Below, piece after piece: positions 1-11,972 of a DNA stretch of 64,000 nt. How positions within the stretch are numbered: position 1 is the first letter of the stretch; each line of letters starts with the position of its first letter. A model generated the notes under the pieces. It had not been told where the DNA came from. It saw only the letters and a program-made list of their open reading frames with translations, and made no database searches. A program made the translations under genes and the position numbers. This stretch comes from Pseudisothecium myosuroides (taxonomy: Eukaryota; Streptophyta; Bryopsida; Hypnales; Lembophyllaceae): contig OX637294.1 in NCBI GenBank assembly GCA_951799445.1, positions 26,871,452 to 26,935,451 on the forward strand, read 5' to 3'.

Positions 1-65
1 AACACCAATTGGTATCAATAATAGAAGGAGCCACTCAAATTGTAATTAGAGCTTAGATTAGTTAA

Positions 66-575
66 CCCCTAAAGTCCCAAAGTTCTTGTGAAGGCCTCTT
101 GGAATTTGGGGTATGCTTACAATGTGATCTCTGTTCTTGAGATGATTTCTTGAAAAAAATTTAGAATATCAAAAATCAAATTAAATTTTGTTGAATATAA
201 TTTTTATTTCAATCAATGATGGGAGCAAAATTTGTCCCACCTTCAATCCAAAAAGTAGCTCCCGGGGTAGTCCAAAAAAATCACAAAAAATTGAAATTTT
301 TAATGAGTAAAATTAAGTGCTTTTTTGTTGAATTTTTTTCTAGATTCTCAACTCAATTCTTCAACAAAAAAGAACTAGAAAATCAAAATCAATAGTGCAA
401 ACATTTTAAGCTAAGAAGATTTAAAGCCAAAAAATCTAGTCAAGCATGATGTAAAATATCAGATGGCAATATAATTCTACATACACAGTGATAAAAAATC
501 GGGATGAATATTGAGACAATTGAAGCTTGCCTAAAATCCATTTTGTCCCCCAAGGGGACAATGAGACTTTAGAGG
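66..575. mobile_element. Non-autonomous TTAA (piggyBac-type) element, 510 bp
   Basis: Bounded by TTAA at 62-65 and 576-579. The left end reads CCCCTAAAGTCCCAAAG; the right end is an imperfect inverse (GACTTTAGAGG before TTAA). Internal sequence around 340-460 matches the inside of the longer TTAA elements at 1685-2617 and 38923-39857, so it is an internally deleted relative. The right flank is repeat R, joined at a TTAA that unit 2 also has (1649-1652), but the left flank (1-61) does not resemble R. It may therefore be a chimera or may mark the edge of the R array. No coding capacity. Confidence 0.7.
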
Positions 576-577
576 TT

Positions 578-1650
578 AATTGCCACTACAATGGCCACGT
601 TATACATTCAACACAACACTGCCTAAATATTTCTTTGATGACCATAAATTTTTTCTAATCATTGTTTCCAAGCCCTGTAGAGTTATTCTAATCTCTGTTT
701 CCAAAATCCATGGAATTTTTCCAATTAGTGCTTCTAAGACCCAATTACAATTGCTTGACAAATTACTAAACTAATAAACATCCCATTAAATTCTTTAAAC
801 TACCTCTTTTATATTTTGAAACACAAATACCTTAATTGCTCTAAAGATATGAATAAAAACTACCAAAAAATAGCCCACTCAAAAATTCAAAATACACATT
901 CTCGGAAAAAATACTTGTTTATCTACTACCACATTTCAAAGTCACACTCACTTTGTTCATCTCCAATCACATGCCCCACCCAATTTAAAGAATTCTATAC
1001 ACCAAATAAAAGAGACATTTTGTTTGGATGATTAAAAAAAACGTATGGTCAAGAAATGGAGAAGCACACTTTATTTGATTTGTTGCAACTTCCCAAACCA
1101 AGATAGGTCACCAACATATGGAGAAAGTGTACTTGACTTTCAAAGAATAAGAACACAAGGACCACGACTTGACTTTGAAATTCTTGCAGTCTTGAAGTAG
1201 TTGAAAATAATTGCGGAGTGGATTTGTTGCAACTCCCCGATAACCAACATTGGTAGATAGAGAACTCAACTTTCAAAAAATGAGATTGCAAGGACCATGA
1301 CTTATTTTTGAAATTCTTGCAGTCCTGAAGTAGTTGAAAATCACTACAAAGCTTAATTTGTCAATAATATAATGCTATCATCAACATTTGTCTCATCAAA
1401 TTGGAAGTACAATTGTTTGGTCCCACATTCCTATTCCCACATCAAACTCAAACCATATGTAACTACAACTGACTTTCTATTACACCAATTTTACAAAAGA
1501 ATAAATACAATCAACACTTTCAAAATATTGTATCAAAACACTTCAACCAACATCAACAAATAGATACAAGATTCTTAGTACATCATCTAGTACACACTGC
1601 CACTTGAATATTGAAATATCCCCTTTCAAATGTAACTAGGCAAAGACTTT
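578..1650. repeat. Repeat R, unit 1 (uninterrupted)
   Basis: First of three tandem units of an AT-rich repeat of about 1.07 kb. Landmarks seen in all units: AATTGCTACT at the start, a stretch with CCAATTACAA and GCTTGACA, GTTTGGATGATTA, GATTTGTTGCAACT..CCC, and TTTGGT(C/T)CCACATTC. This unit carries an internal duplication of about 125 bp (1077-1208 and 1221-1342). It holds the uninterrupted version of three positions that are occupied by insertions in units 2 and 3: about 611, about 980 and 795-798. No open frame of note. Confidence 0.75.
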
Positions 1651-1684
1651 AATTGCTACTATATTGCCCACACTATACATTTAA

Positions 1685-2617
1685 CCCCTAAAGGACCGAG
1701 GCCTTTTTTCTGCCAAAAAACACTGAAAACTGTCATTTCTGTAGCAAAGAGTTAAAAAAAATTTAAATTGTTTTTTTTTCACATCTAACCGTAGGATCTT
1801 ACACCTAACTAGTATAAAAAAGTGTGGAAAAAATTTCAGAATTTTTGACCGCATAGATTGCAAGATATCTGTGTTTAAAGTGGAAAAAACAAGTTTTTCA
1901 GCACATTGCGGGACTGGATTTTTTGACTTTGAACATTTTTAACTTAAAATTTTTGCACTACAGAGTTTTGAGCTAATAATGCTTGTAGTGGAGAATTGAG
2001 TTGAGAGTCTCGGGAAAAAAAAAATCCAAAAAAAACTTAATTATCATTCTTAAAAAAATTGTTAAGTAGATGTAGGTACGAGATAGAAGGAAAATCTAAA
2101 ATATTCAAATATTTTAGATGGAATTAAAATGCACTAATCCCGATGGTGGGATTGTTCTAACAAGTAAATCAGACCATGCAAAAAAAAGAAAATTGAAAAA
2201 TTTGAAAAATTGCATTCAGAAATGAATCCTAAAGTTATTTTTTTCAAGAAGATGCTCTAACTGCCCGAAAAACAAGAATGTCCATAACTTCCTCATAACA
2301 AAGTCAAATGAAATGAATCAAAGCTTTCCAGATAGCCAAAAATATAACCTATGAGAAAAAAAATATTAAAAAAAAAAATTCAAATTTTTGTCCATTTTTT
2401 TTTTGCTGCCCGAGCTGCCCCCCGTAGCCTGTTTTGAGCTTATATGGTCATAACTTTTTTTCCCAGGCACCGATTGTAAAAAAAATTATATTCCCTTGAA
2501 GCTAATCAATTTTTCTACCTCCAAAAAAAGTTTCAAAAAATCAGGAGAAAATTTCAGCCCGTAGGTACCTGCCCGAAAACGCATTTGTCCCCCGTAGGGA
2601 CAATGGTCCTTTAGGGG
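1685..2617. mobile_element. Non-autonomous TTAA element, 933 bp, subfamily A
   Basis: TTAA at 1681-1684 and 2618-2621. Ends are CCCCTAAAGGACCGAGG on the left and GGTCCTTTAGGGG on the right. Collinear with 33335-34253 and, in reverse orientation, with 38923-39857; the left half also matches 49320-49785. A sub-terminal GACCGCATAGATTG (about 163 bp from the left end) is shared with the left end of the coding piggyBac element at 6818. Noncoding. Inserted in repeat R; units 1 and 3 carry the unoccupied site (TTCAACAC instead of TTAACAC). Confidence 0.8.
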
Positions 2618-3224
2618 TTAACACCGCCCAGTACTTTGATGACCATGGAACATTTCTAATCACTATTTCTAAGCCTTGTGTAGTATTTCTAACCATTGTT
2701 TTCAAGAATCCAATTACAAGGGCTTGACAAATAATATAAAAAAATATACATCCCACTACCTTCTTGAAACCACCTCCTTAAAATTTGGAAACAAAAATAC
2801 CGTGGCTATGCTAAATGTATATATAAAAATTACCAATTAACTTACCCACTTCAAAATTTGCAATACACATTACCTGACAATATACTAGCACAATAGCACA
2901 TCTTCTATTACATTTCAAAATCATTCACTCATACTTTTCATTTCCAATCATTGATGCCCTACCCACTTAACCCCTAAATGCCCGAGGCACCAAATTTTGG
3001 TGTTGACAAAACTTTGAAGTTAAATAAAACCTAACCAAGTTGCTATTTTTAGTAGTTTATATTTTTGTAAAATTCTATTTGAAGTTTACTTTTAGTATCA
3101 AAAATCCGATTTTCAAAATGATTGATTATGATTTTTCTATTCAAGATTTTGTGCAAGGGTATCCATTGCAATCTTGACTTTCTGTAGTGTTGAAGGCTCT
3201 TGGAAATGCACCTAAAATACACTA

Positions 3225-5630
3225 CACTAAATAGGGTATTTAGTGTTGGCAACACTATTTGCGAACCATGACACTAAATATCATTTACCCTACTAAAGTA
3301 AGTAACACTAAATGTAATTTCTAACACTAAAAGTACTCTATGGTAAATCTGAAATATGAAGAGGTTTACATTTAGTGTTAGAAGGTAAAAAAATAATTTG
3401 GAAAGAAAAAGATTAAAGACTTGGAAAATGATGGAAGGAGTAGAAAATGTGGAAAACATGTGCAATAAAAGAAGTCTTTGAACATCAAATAAGGGAAAAA
3501 AAAATTAATATTTAGAGCCAAAAAAATACAGATTTCATACTTGGGCTGGAACTTGTTGTCCATGGAAGTATGGTTCATGCTTGGCTATAATTTCCTGCAA
3601 ATGTGGAAAAAGTTGATTGACATTCTAAGTGCCATCAACACTCAAAGCCATACCCGATCTAATCATAGCTTTCCTAGCATATGACAAATTATCACAATCT
3701 ACCTCTTTGTTCACATCCTCAATGCTATCCGCAGCCAGCTGTAGGAAAAACCTTTTTCCTGGATTTGTGAGTTTTCCTGACCACTGCCCATCAACCCGAG
3801 GAGTATTTTGCCAAGCATTGGTTGCAATGAGCTCGGCCTTTTTTGCTTCCCATCGCTTGGTCCAAGCATCCTTGACCTTGGAAATGATGAATGTATCCGC
3901 CGGTTGACACAAATGTGTAGAACAAGGTGGCAAATACCTAAGAGTGGCCTGTTTTGCTTCCAAAACAGCCAATAATGTTGGGGTCATACTATGGCCTGTA
4001 CAATTGTCAACCCAAATGACTTTTGTACGGCCATGAACATCAGCTTAGAAGGCTCGGGGTTCAACAAAAAATTCAGCAAAAAGTACTTGGTCCATCCAGC
4101 CTTTAGGCCTAGATCTGTAACATACTCCTGGAATATTGTCTTCCAAGCCCCGAATAGGGTAACTGCTGCTGGAATTGGTAAAAATCAGCATAGGGGCTTC
4201 AATCATTGATCTACACCCCCCAGAAATTCTAATGACCATGGTCATAGAATCTCCCCCCGAAACCACTTCGGCATACTTGACACTCGTGTCTCCTCTAAAT
4301 CCCAATGTCCGACCATTGTCTAAATTTACAACAAAATGAGTTTCGTCAATGTTTTCCATGAGATTTTCATCGAAAACACCGGCTTGGAACCCTCTTTGCA
4401 GCACACCTAGATGGTAAGCTGTTGCCCTCTCAATTTGTAGTTCCTTCTCGGGACTACAAGACAATCGTCCCCTTTGTGACAACAAAACAATGTTGTGCAC
4501 ATGCATAAATTGTTGAACCCAACTTGAGTTCAACTTGGCCGTCAGTAGGACATCATCCTTTGGATCACGAGATTCGGCTGTATATGGAGAGGTAGGATCT
4601 AATAAGATGGTCATAGCCAACTCAATGAGTAATTTGGATGAAAATTTGACCCCAGCTTTTCTAAATCTGTCAAATGCATCCAAAAGTATAGGATAGATCC
4701 AAAGTACCCATTCAACTCGCTTGGGCCCACGACCGAGAGCTGCCTTTGTGCGGAGTTGTTTTCGCCTACCATCCCGGCTCCGACTGCATGAAAGTGGTGG
4801 AGATGTGTTGTCCGCCTCTCCTTCATTGCAAAATTGTTGACGTTGAGCCCACCAACGGGAAGCGCGAACAAGGTTGGCACTCCTTTGAGCTCGAAAATGC
4901 TCGGGAAATGTATTGATTGTGCGAATGTAGAGCCCAGGAAAGCCGTGCACAAGTTCATCTTGAACCATCCAAGTGATGATGCGTTTGCGAATAGCAATTG
5001 TAGAAACTTGTTGTAAGCGTCGGGGGGTGGAATTGCGTGGTGGGGCATCGGCCATGGCGGATTCCTAGAATGGGAAGCAAAAGATCAGCCCAAAAACACA
5101 TCGACAGGTCGCATGAGTAAAAAAAAAAAAAAAAAAAAAAGGTTGACGGATCAATGAACAGGGGAAAACAAACCTGGATGAAATTGCCGCAAATTGCTGA
5201 AATTGCCACAACAAGGAGCGATCGGGAGCGGGAATAGGCGGGAAATTCAAACCGCTCACGGGAGGCGGGAATGCGAGAGTATAAACCACCCCCCCCCCCC
5301 CCTAAAAAAATTCACTCATTCCAGGAATTCTAAGTGCGGAGAAGCGGGAGAGCAATAGAGGAGAAGAAGCCAAGCCGTAGGGAAGATAACCAAGTCGGAA
5401 TGGAAGAGAGGCCCAAAAGGCAACATACAAGGTAAGGCCGCAAAAGCAGATTGCAAAGGAAGTCCAGGGAAGAAGTCCAAGGAAGGAGTTGACAAAACTA
5501 AAGACAACACAAAGGCGGCGCATTGAAGTTTAGCACTACACTAATCATCCTAAAATTGACATTTAGTGTAGGGTCAAGTAGGGTGGTAATTACACTAAAT
5601 GTAATCCAACACTAAATACCCTATTTAGTG
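3225..5630 (-). mobile_element. pogo/Tc1-mariner-type DNA transposon, 2406 bp
   Basis: A perfect 25-bp terminal inverted repeat begins CACTAAATAGGGTATTTAGT at 3225-3249 and is mirrored at 5606-5630. TA target duplications lie at 3223-3224 and 5631-5632. Copies of the core ACACTAAAT recur sub-terminally (3304, 5592). The transposase is on the minus strand, with a long poly-A tract (5119-5140) and a run of 14 C (5289-5302) upstream of its start. The homologous empty site is preserved in the sister repeat at 18638-18639, where AAATACAC-TA is followed directly by the sequence that here lies beyond 5632. Perfect repeats suggest a recent insertion. Confidence 0.92.
3625..5055 (-). pseudogene. pogo-type DDE transposase, one premature stop
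   Basis: Frame of 476 residues from ATG at 5055 to the stop at 3625, broken by one TAA at 4045-4047 (codon 337). No frameshift: both halves are in the same frame. Residues ~165-200 resemble a CENP-B/Tc5-type helix-turn-helix. The catalytic core follows: NIDE with D237, then just after the stop WVDNCTGH with D350, and QPAD with D387, giving a DD36D spacing typical of DDE_1/pogo enzymes. Such enzymes cut and paste TA-flanked elements in the nucleus. Upstream, residues 60-110 are Arg/Ser-rich. The stop falls between the first and second catalytic residues, so the visible product would be inactive unless read through. Family assignment is strong; loss of function is an inference from the stop. 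Confidence 0.85.
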
Positions 5631-7993
5631 TAGGGCTTGGAGGAAAAATCACATTAGAAATTCATTTAAAAAAATTGTAGAGTAGATTTTGAGAAGCCGT
5701 AAATTGATTGGGGTTATGCATGTTAGGCCCTTCAACCTCATATTTTTTTGGTGACCAAATTTTTAGATATGATATGTAAAAAAAGGATTGAAAAAAATTC
5801 TTAGTTTTAACATTGCCATGTTCAAACATTATAATCTTTGAATTTGTAAGTGATATTCTTGTGTTTTCTTTTCCTATGTGATCTCTAACATGTCTAGTTT
5901 GAATTTGTACGGTTACAATTCAAAAAAAATTGATACAATTTATCAAAATGTTGGCTTTTTGTTCAGTTTAGAGCAAATTCTTAGAAGTTCAAAACAGGCC
6001 TTGGGCATTTAGGGGTTAAAAGAATTCTATTTATCATACAAAAGAAACATTTCGTTTGGATGATTACAAAAGAGCTCTCCCACCAATGGTCAACAAAGGA
6101 CTAGCACACTTGTTGATTTGTTGCAACTCCCCAAACTAAGATAGGTCACCAGCATTTGGAAAAAGTGTACTTGACTTTCAAATAACAAGAATGCAAGGAC
6201 TACAACTTGACTTTGAAATCCTTGCAGTCCTAAAGTAGTTGAAAATATTCGTGGAGCTAGATTCAACAATAATTTAATGCTATCATCAACATTGGTCAAC
6301 ATCAAATTGGAAGTACAATTGTTTGGTCCCACATTCTTTATTCCCACAACAAACACAAACCATGTTCAACCAGAAGTCATTTGTTGTTACCTTAATAATA
6401 CAAAAGAACTTATACAATCAACATTTCTTAAACAATATACAAAAACAATTAAACCAACATCAACAAATAGCTACAAGATTCATAAGACATCATCTAGTAT
6501 ACACTACCACTAACTTGAATGTTGAAATATCCCCTTTCAAATGTAATGAGGTAAAGACTTTAATTGCTACTGCATTGCCGACACTATACGTGCATTCAAC
6601 ACATCACCACCCAATACTTTAATGACCATAGAATGTTTCTAATTACTATTTTCAAGCCCCGTGTAGTATTTCTAACCACTATTTTTAAGACCAATAGAAT
6701 TTTTCTAATCACAATTTCTAAGAATAGTGGAGTTTTTCTAATCTTTGTTTCCAAGACCCAATTATAAGGGCTTGACATACAATATATAATTAACAAACAT
6801 CCCACTACATTCTTTAACCCCTCAAAGCCCAGGGTCTGATGCACTGCTGTCTATACTCTGCGGGATCTGTATAGAAACTGGGTCGTGTTGTGAGTTGAGT
6901 GTCAAATTGGGCCAGTGTGACCGCATAGATTGGAGATTGCTTCGTAGGAACACCGGATTCTGTGCTCCGATTGAGTTCTTGGTGGTTTGATTTTCAACAA
7001 ATTGGCCACGATCAAAAAAAAAATGTGATGCCTTCCTGCTTCTGACGGTGCCTGCAAAGTCTTTGAAATTTGTGGCAAGCGCCAGACGGAACGGAATTCA
7101 ACCAAACTTGGGGGACGGTTGCACACAAGGCTTATTTCTCAGGTTACAAATTTTTTTGAGCAACGGGCCAGTGAATTCACGATGGCACGTCTTGCACTTT
7201 GCAAACGGTGGAGCTCATGAGAAGACAGCTACCGGAGGTGACCTGCTCGGCTGCCCCAATTGACCGGCAGCGTCGGTCTATATCCAGGAGCGACAGAAAG
7301 GAATGACTGGAGACGGACCCGTGAAAACAAGCACTGCAATTCAAAGTACACATCGCGAAGCTGCAACTGATATAAAGCCAGAATTCCTCAAGCACGTCGT
7401 ATGACCAACTACACCAGGCTTCGTAAGGAGTCAAGAAATTCAGAATTCAAAGTGCCGTAAAATTCATTACAATGTCTACGAAGGTCTCCATGAAATGAAA
7501 ACGGGGGCCAAACCTACGACAATACACTGAAACAACAACATGGCTCAATAGAACCCCAAAGCATGAGCACTCTAACTCTACACAACTACTGGAGACCGAA
7601 GAAGAGTACATTCCGGGAAAACAAGCTGAAACAGCAATACCCCTCGTCGGGTCTAGAGACATACAAAAGACGAAAAAAAAAATTCCGATGCCGCCTGTGC
7701 ACAGTACTACTACCGCCACTAGTACTGCCCGTACAACACGACCCAGTTACAGAACCGCATCAGGATGCTCCGACACCTCCCTGCGAATCAACAGCAGGTA
7801 GTGAAGAAGCCGTTGTTGGAGCTCTCGGTGGTCGTCAATGGTTCAACTTCACCGTGATTGTTCCGCTACCTGCGCTTCGTCAAATGCCTTCCCCCAATAG
7901 CACGTCGTCCGCTCCTGGAGGCCGAACCCGGAGACGTGTAGCACGTTCGCAGCAACCAGTCTACAAAAAAACGATCAACCACTGCTAGTCAGG

Positions 7994-10840
7994 TCACTGT
8001 GACAAACGCAGCGCCCACTTCTTCTGGCTATGTAACTTGCCAAAGCATGGCTCGTCACAACATGGCAGCCACTGACAAGCTTTACAGATGCGCCTCTGTT
8101 TCTTCTTGCAGACTTGGCAGCGCTTCCTTAGACTAGCGGGATGCTTCACCGTATAGTGAAGGGCGTCAGGGTGTACATTATGGGGGCTGCAAGTCCGTAG
8201 GGGTGTGAGTGCCGGTTCTATGAGGGACTTCGCCACACTCATGTAGAACCCGAGCCAACCTCCGACCAACTTCTCTCTCCGACGCACCCTGTCGTCCTGA
8301 TACAAGACCCAAGCATTTTGAAGCGAAGAGTCGAGAACGAAATAGAACAACTTGTGCCACCATTTTCGGGAGTGAAACTGAACGGTATAATCCCTCCTCA
8401 TCTGGTCGACCATGTCAACACCCCTCATGTGAACCTGGTATTCGGCCTGCTGTGGGGTCGTCGGAATCTCCTTCCGAATGCCCTGAAGCCATCGGAATGC
8501 GCTTGCTTTGCCAACCGGGTTAGCACTAGTGCTCAGAAATGAGACAGGCTTTGAATCTATCCAAGTTGTGGCTGCCATTTTTTTAGACTTGTGCATCTGC
8601 CAAAATAGTGTCGCCCTTGGATGTTGCCCTCTCTTCATTCCCATCAGGCATGTGGGGAATCCCACACGATTACCTTTGACCGTCCCCGTGGCAAAGATTC
8701 CACACTCTAAGAGACCATGGAATAGCTGAGGCGACGTAAAAAAATTGTCGCACACCACCGTATGTGACCTGTGCCCCAACCTGGTTGTCAACGCATGCAC
8801 AACTTTCTCACCCTGGTCCTGCTCCGCCTCTCCTCCCGCCTTTCCCAGGTACGGAATAATGTAGTAGATGTATCTACTTGGATTCGACACTGCTGCCCAT
8901 ACTTTGATGCCATACCGAGTGGGTTTCGCCGGTATGTACTGGCGAATGGGAGAGAACCGGCCACGATAAGCAATCATAATCTCGTCGCATGTGAGGAATT
9001 TCTCGCAATTGAATAATTCCTTCGACCGCTTCACAAAATGGTCCACCACCCACCGAACTTTCCCAATTTTGTCGTATTGGGCAGCCTCCTTGTCCCGGCA
9101 CAGGCTCAAGTTATCTACACAGTGTAGACACCAAAATAGACACTCAAATCTGTCTCTGCTCATGACGTGCGGGATTAGTCCACACTTCCAAAAGGGATCT
9201 TGCTTCCAATAATGCTGTATGGAAGGAGACAGCTTCATCCCCATGAAGATGACGATCCCTAGAAACGCTCGGATCTCTTGAATGCTAGTATCTCGCCACT
9301 TGGGGCCATCGTTGATGCCGGGTGGTTTTCCTCACCTCCTGTGGTCATTCACCACAGTGCACTGCTGCCGTGCATAAAGGTTTGTCTGTGCCACGAGTAC
9401 TCCAAGTGTTGTGGTATCCCACCACAATTCAAAGAAATACAAAGGAGGGCACCGGTTCCTCCTGAAGCGCTGAGTCGGCCCGGGACACGGACCCGTGAAA
9501 ACTGCCGGATCCCCTAGCAGGACTTCGCTGTCCTGGCCCCACTCCGTGTTGCCATACTCCAGACTTGTTCGCTCCAGAGCAGCATTGTGATCTCGGTCTC
9601 GGTATGTGAACTCTTCATATGCCTGAAAATCGAAATTGACCTCGTCTTCCATAGGCTCCTCGCAAACACTCAAAATTTCCCAATCAGAATTGTTATCGTC
9701 AGACGAATTACCTGTGAAGTCGCGATACTCCGCCATCCACGATGCATCCTGCAAATCTGACGTCCATCCATCGTAGTGGTGAAGTCCTTGATACTCCGAG
9801 CAATCAATGGCAGTGACCGCGCTGCGACCAGCTCTCGGTGGTGTGCATGCTGGGATGTCGTCAGCATGTGCCATCGTGTCTCCTTCGGAGACGGAGTCTG
9901 CGTTTTGGGGGGACTGCAATTGGGCATGGAGGGGCCCGATACTGTCACCATGCGGGGCCGAGTCCAAAGGTGTACTGGAATGCGGTGCCGGGATCTTGGT
10001 GTGATTGGTGGGCCACCTCCGCCAATCCAAGCAGAAGCACTGTGTCACCCTGACAAGGTGGTATCCAACTGGGCCCCCAAATTGAATTCCGAAGTATTGG
10101 ACGTCTTCTTCCCATACTGCAAGCTCTAGTTCTCCAAAAAATGCCTCAAGTCCTCCCCATTGTGCCGACACGTACCCCAAAGTCTGCAACCGAATCCACA
10201 CCCCATCAGGCAACATTGTGCCCTGCCTATTGTTAGGACCATTTACTTGACACGGCAGTGTATCCTCGGGAATTGCTGTCAACCCCACGTGCTCTTTAGG
10301 TGCTGGGCCGTTGTGGCCACAGGCACTGTGAATGCCATCCCACGCCGACCCTACGGGGTTTTCCACAGCAGCGAGATCAGTCACCCATTCTTCAACGCGG
10401 GCAGCTTTATCAAACGCGTCTTGCAAATTACCAAGGCGCCTGGGCTCTTTGCCTCGCTGCAGTGGTCCTCGAGACGCCCGTGTAGCGTCTCCCAACGGCG
10501 ATCTCTCAAGCAACGTTGGTGATGCAGCCGGAGTTTCCTGTACTTCGCCAGCGGATCTGGGTCCCGGTCTAAGTCCTGCACGCCGATTTGTATGCCCCCG
10601 AGATTCAGGCGACAAACTCTGGATGGGCTCCATGAAATTGATTTGCGCCCTCGATCGCCGTATTCGAGGAGAGCACGAATTGGGCGTAATTGTGGGCCGA
10701 ATCCACCCTCGAGGAGGACGAGTGGACCCTGTCGCCAGTCCCGGTCCTTGTTCTCTGCCACCTCCAATTCGCCCACCGCGGGGTCGGCCACGAGCTGCGC
10801 CGCGCCCCTGACCTTGAATTCGTCCCAATTCGGCGTCCAC
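7994..10840 (-). pseudogene. piggyBac transposase (DDE_Tnp_1_7), one in-frame stop
   Basis: Two frames, 9332-10840 and 7994-9331, are in register and separated only by a TGA at 9332-9334. The downstream part (416 residues from Met at 9244) has the piggyBac catalytic set: CDE with D87, VVCDNFF with D166, RGVDMVD with D277/D280. It ends in a Cys-rich zinc-finger-like tail (Cys 376, 379, 387, 390, 395, 396, 400, then His405). In-frame residues just before Met9244 (KWRDTSIQEIRAFLGIVIF) match the family's conserved entry into the core, so the protein begins far upstream. The 9332-10840 part is Arg/Gly-rich at its start and acidic (DDNNSDWE, EEPMEDEV) before TNLYARQ, as piggyBac N-termini are. The TGA most simply replaces CGA; a short intron is the alternative. 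The enzyme would cut at TTAA sites without leaving a footprint. Confidence 0.85.
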
Positions 10841-10981
10841 CTCAGGTCCTTGAATTGCTTGGCTCTGCCTCTCTGCCTGGATCCCCCTCTCCTCCCTCTC
10901 GGTCGACCCACTCGGCCTCCCCTTGTGCGATTCGGAACAGGCTGACCTACCGGCGTTGCGAGGCCAACGTCACTGTGCACA

Positions 10982-11662
10982 TCAGGCATCGCCGGACGCA
11001 AAGGATTTGCCGGCACCGTACCCAAGTCTGCTGGTACTGCATCTCCCGGCTCTGGATGCGGCAACGTCGTGCGGATCCGATTCGAATTTTTGGTTGCTCG
11101 CAGTGCTCGCAAAGCTAGGATGACTGTGCTCCGCCCCTCCACAGGTCTTTGTCGCAATCGCTCTGCTGCCCTCGTCCTCGCTAATGACTTCATGGTGCTC
11201 TGCCCTATCTGGCCACAATTTAGTGCGAATGAACGTGTACACAGGTTCAGGAATGCCTCTGGGATCGCCTTCAACAATCCGTTCCTTCCATCCCAAAGAC
11301 CGGGCAATGTGTGTGTAACATAAGAACCTCCACTGCTTGCGAGAAGGATACTGCGACCTCGAATGTGAGTTGGGCTCCTCTCTCTCGAATAGGTACCACT
11401 CATGCATACAATTGACCACACTCTGAGCAATGTCGCCACTCCCGCTCGCCGCAATTGCCCAAGTGTAGAGAAGGTGTTGCATGTCTTGTACCTCTTGCAT
11501 CGATGCTGTGCCATTGTGCAACGCACTTGTCATCTTCCTGAACTGCAGCAGTTTGAGTAGGGGGTCGTGAGCGAAGAGAGTGGGAGACCACCTCCCTGCA
11601 ACCAAAGCAAGCCAAAATGAGGGCACAATCGAAAACATGATTCCTAAACCGCACATCCCCAC
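10982..11662 (-). CDS. Second open frame of the piggyBac element, function unknown
   Basis: Open frame rich in ordinary protein-like composition (FRKMTSALHNGTASMQEVQDMQHLLYTWAIAASG; KQWRFLCYTHIARSLGWKERIVEGD), upstream of the transposase on the same strand. It opens just after a TGA. A good acceptor-like sequence (pyrimidine-rich, TTGCAG) ends at about 11598, so it may be an exon joined to coding sequence further upstream (11600-11972). Near 10900-11100 the most protein-like frame changes to one encoding RGGRVGRPRGRRGG, an AT-hook-like motif. That suggests either a frameshift within one accessory protein or another intron. I do not recognise the family. It could be an accessory protein or the true N-terminus of the transposase. 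Confidence 0.4.
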   Translation of the reverse strand: MGMCGLGIMFSIVPSFWLALVAGRWSPTLFAHDPLLKLLQFRKMTSALHNGTASMQEVQDMQHLLYTWAIAASGSGDIAQSVVNCMHEWYLFEREEPNSHSRSQYPSRKQWRFLCYTHIARSLGWKERIVEGDPRGIPEPVYTFIRTKLWPDRAEHHEVISEDEGSRAIATKTCGGAEHSHPSFASTASNQKFESDPHDVAASRAGRCSTSRLGYGAGKSFASGDA

Positions 11663-11972
11663 TCCCTTCTCTCAAGCAATCCTGGCGAGGACAACGACAA
11701 CACGGCTCCGCGCGACAGCAACAGCGGAAGTGGAGCGCTTGTCTGCGGTACCCGAGCGCCTCAAAGCCGGACGCATCCGAGGCCCAATGGCCAGAGACCG
11801 TTGAATGCCAGTCATCTTTTGGAACCCGAGGCCAAACTGTCATGTCCGGCTTTTGCCCTGTGTTCAATCGAAGCCCTAAATCTGAAAAGCAGTAGAAGGA
11901 CGTGCGCTGGCAAGTGGCCATGCATGATCCTAATGACCAACCCTCCCTCTGTCGTAATTGTAGCCCTGCCAT
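11663..11972 (-). other. Possible 5' exon region of the piggyBac element
   Basis: GC-rich, open in one minus-strand frame (continuing to 11400) with a cluster of Cys codons (CCCRAEPCCRCPRQDC). It lies between the element's right terminal repeat and the open frame at 10982-11662. It could be a first exon or only 5' leader. Weak support. Confidence 0.25.

Larger units (their letters stand above)
2971..6015. mobile_element. Non-autonomous TTAA element, subfamily B, carrying a nested pogo element
   Basis: TTAA at 2967-2970 and 6016-6019. Ends are CCCCTAAATGCCCGAGG on the left and GCCTTGGGCATTTAGGGG on the right. Total 3045 bp. Subtracting the nested element (3225-5630) and one TA leaves 637 bp, essentially the length of the uninterrupted copy at 18386-19021 (636 bp), with which it is collinear. 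Noncoding apart from the nested transposase. Inserted in repeat R unit 2. Confidence 0.85.
1651..6558. repeat. Repeat R, unit 2 (split by two insertions)
   Basis: R sequence occupies 1651-1684, 2618-2970 and 6016-6558; joined, these give one unit of about 0.93 kb. The gaps are the TTAA elements at 1685-2617 and 2971-6015. R resumes exactly where it left off each time: the flanks of the second insertion read CCCAC-TTAA and TTAA-AAGAATTCT, matching CCCAATTTAAAGAATTCT in unit 1 and CCTAATTAAAAGAATTTT in unit 3. Confidence 0.75.

Noticed and set aside
3629..3907. Plus-strand frame of 92 residues
   Set aside because: Antisense of the pogo transposase C-terminus.
5103..5302. Poly-A and poly-C tracts as signs of a retroposed sequence
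   Set aside because: They lie inside a DNA transposon with perfect inverted ends and TA duplication; homopolymer expansion is the simpler reading.
9670..11323. Several long frames on the opposite strand or other frames of the piggyBac element (e.g. 10332-10811 plus)
   Set aside because: GC-rich coding DNA creates shadow frames; they overlap the transposase-like frame and lack family motifs.
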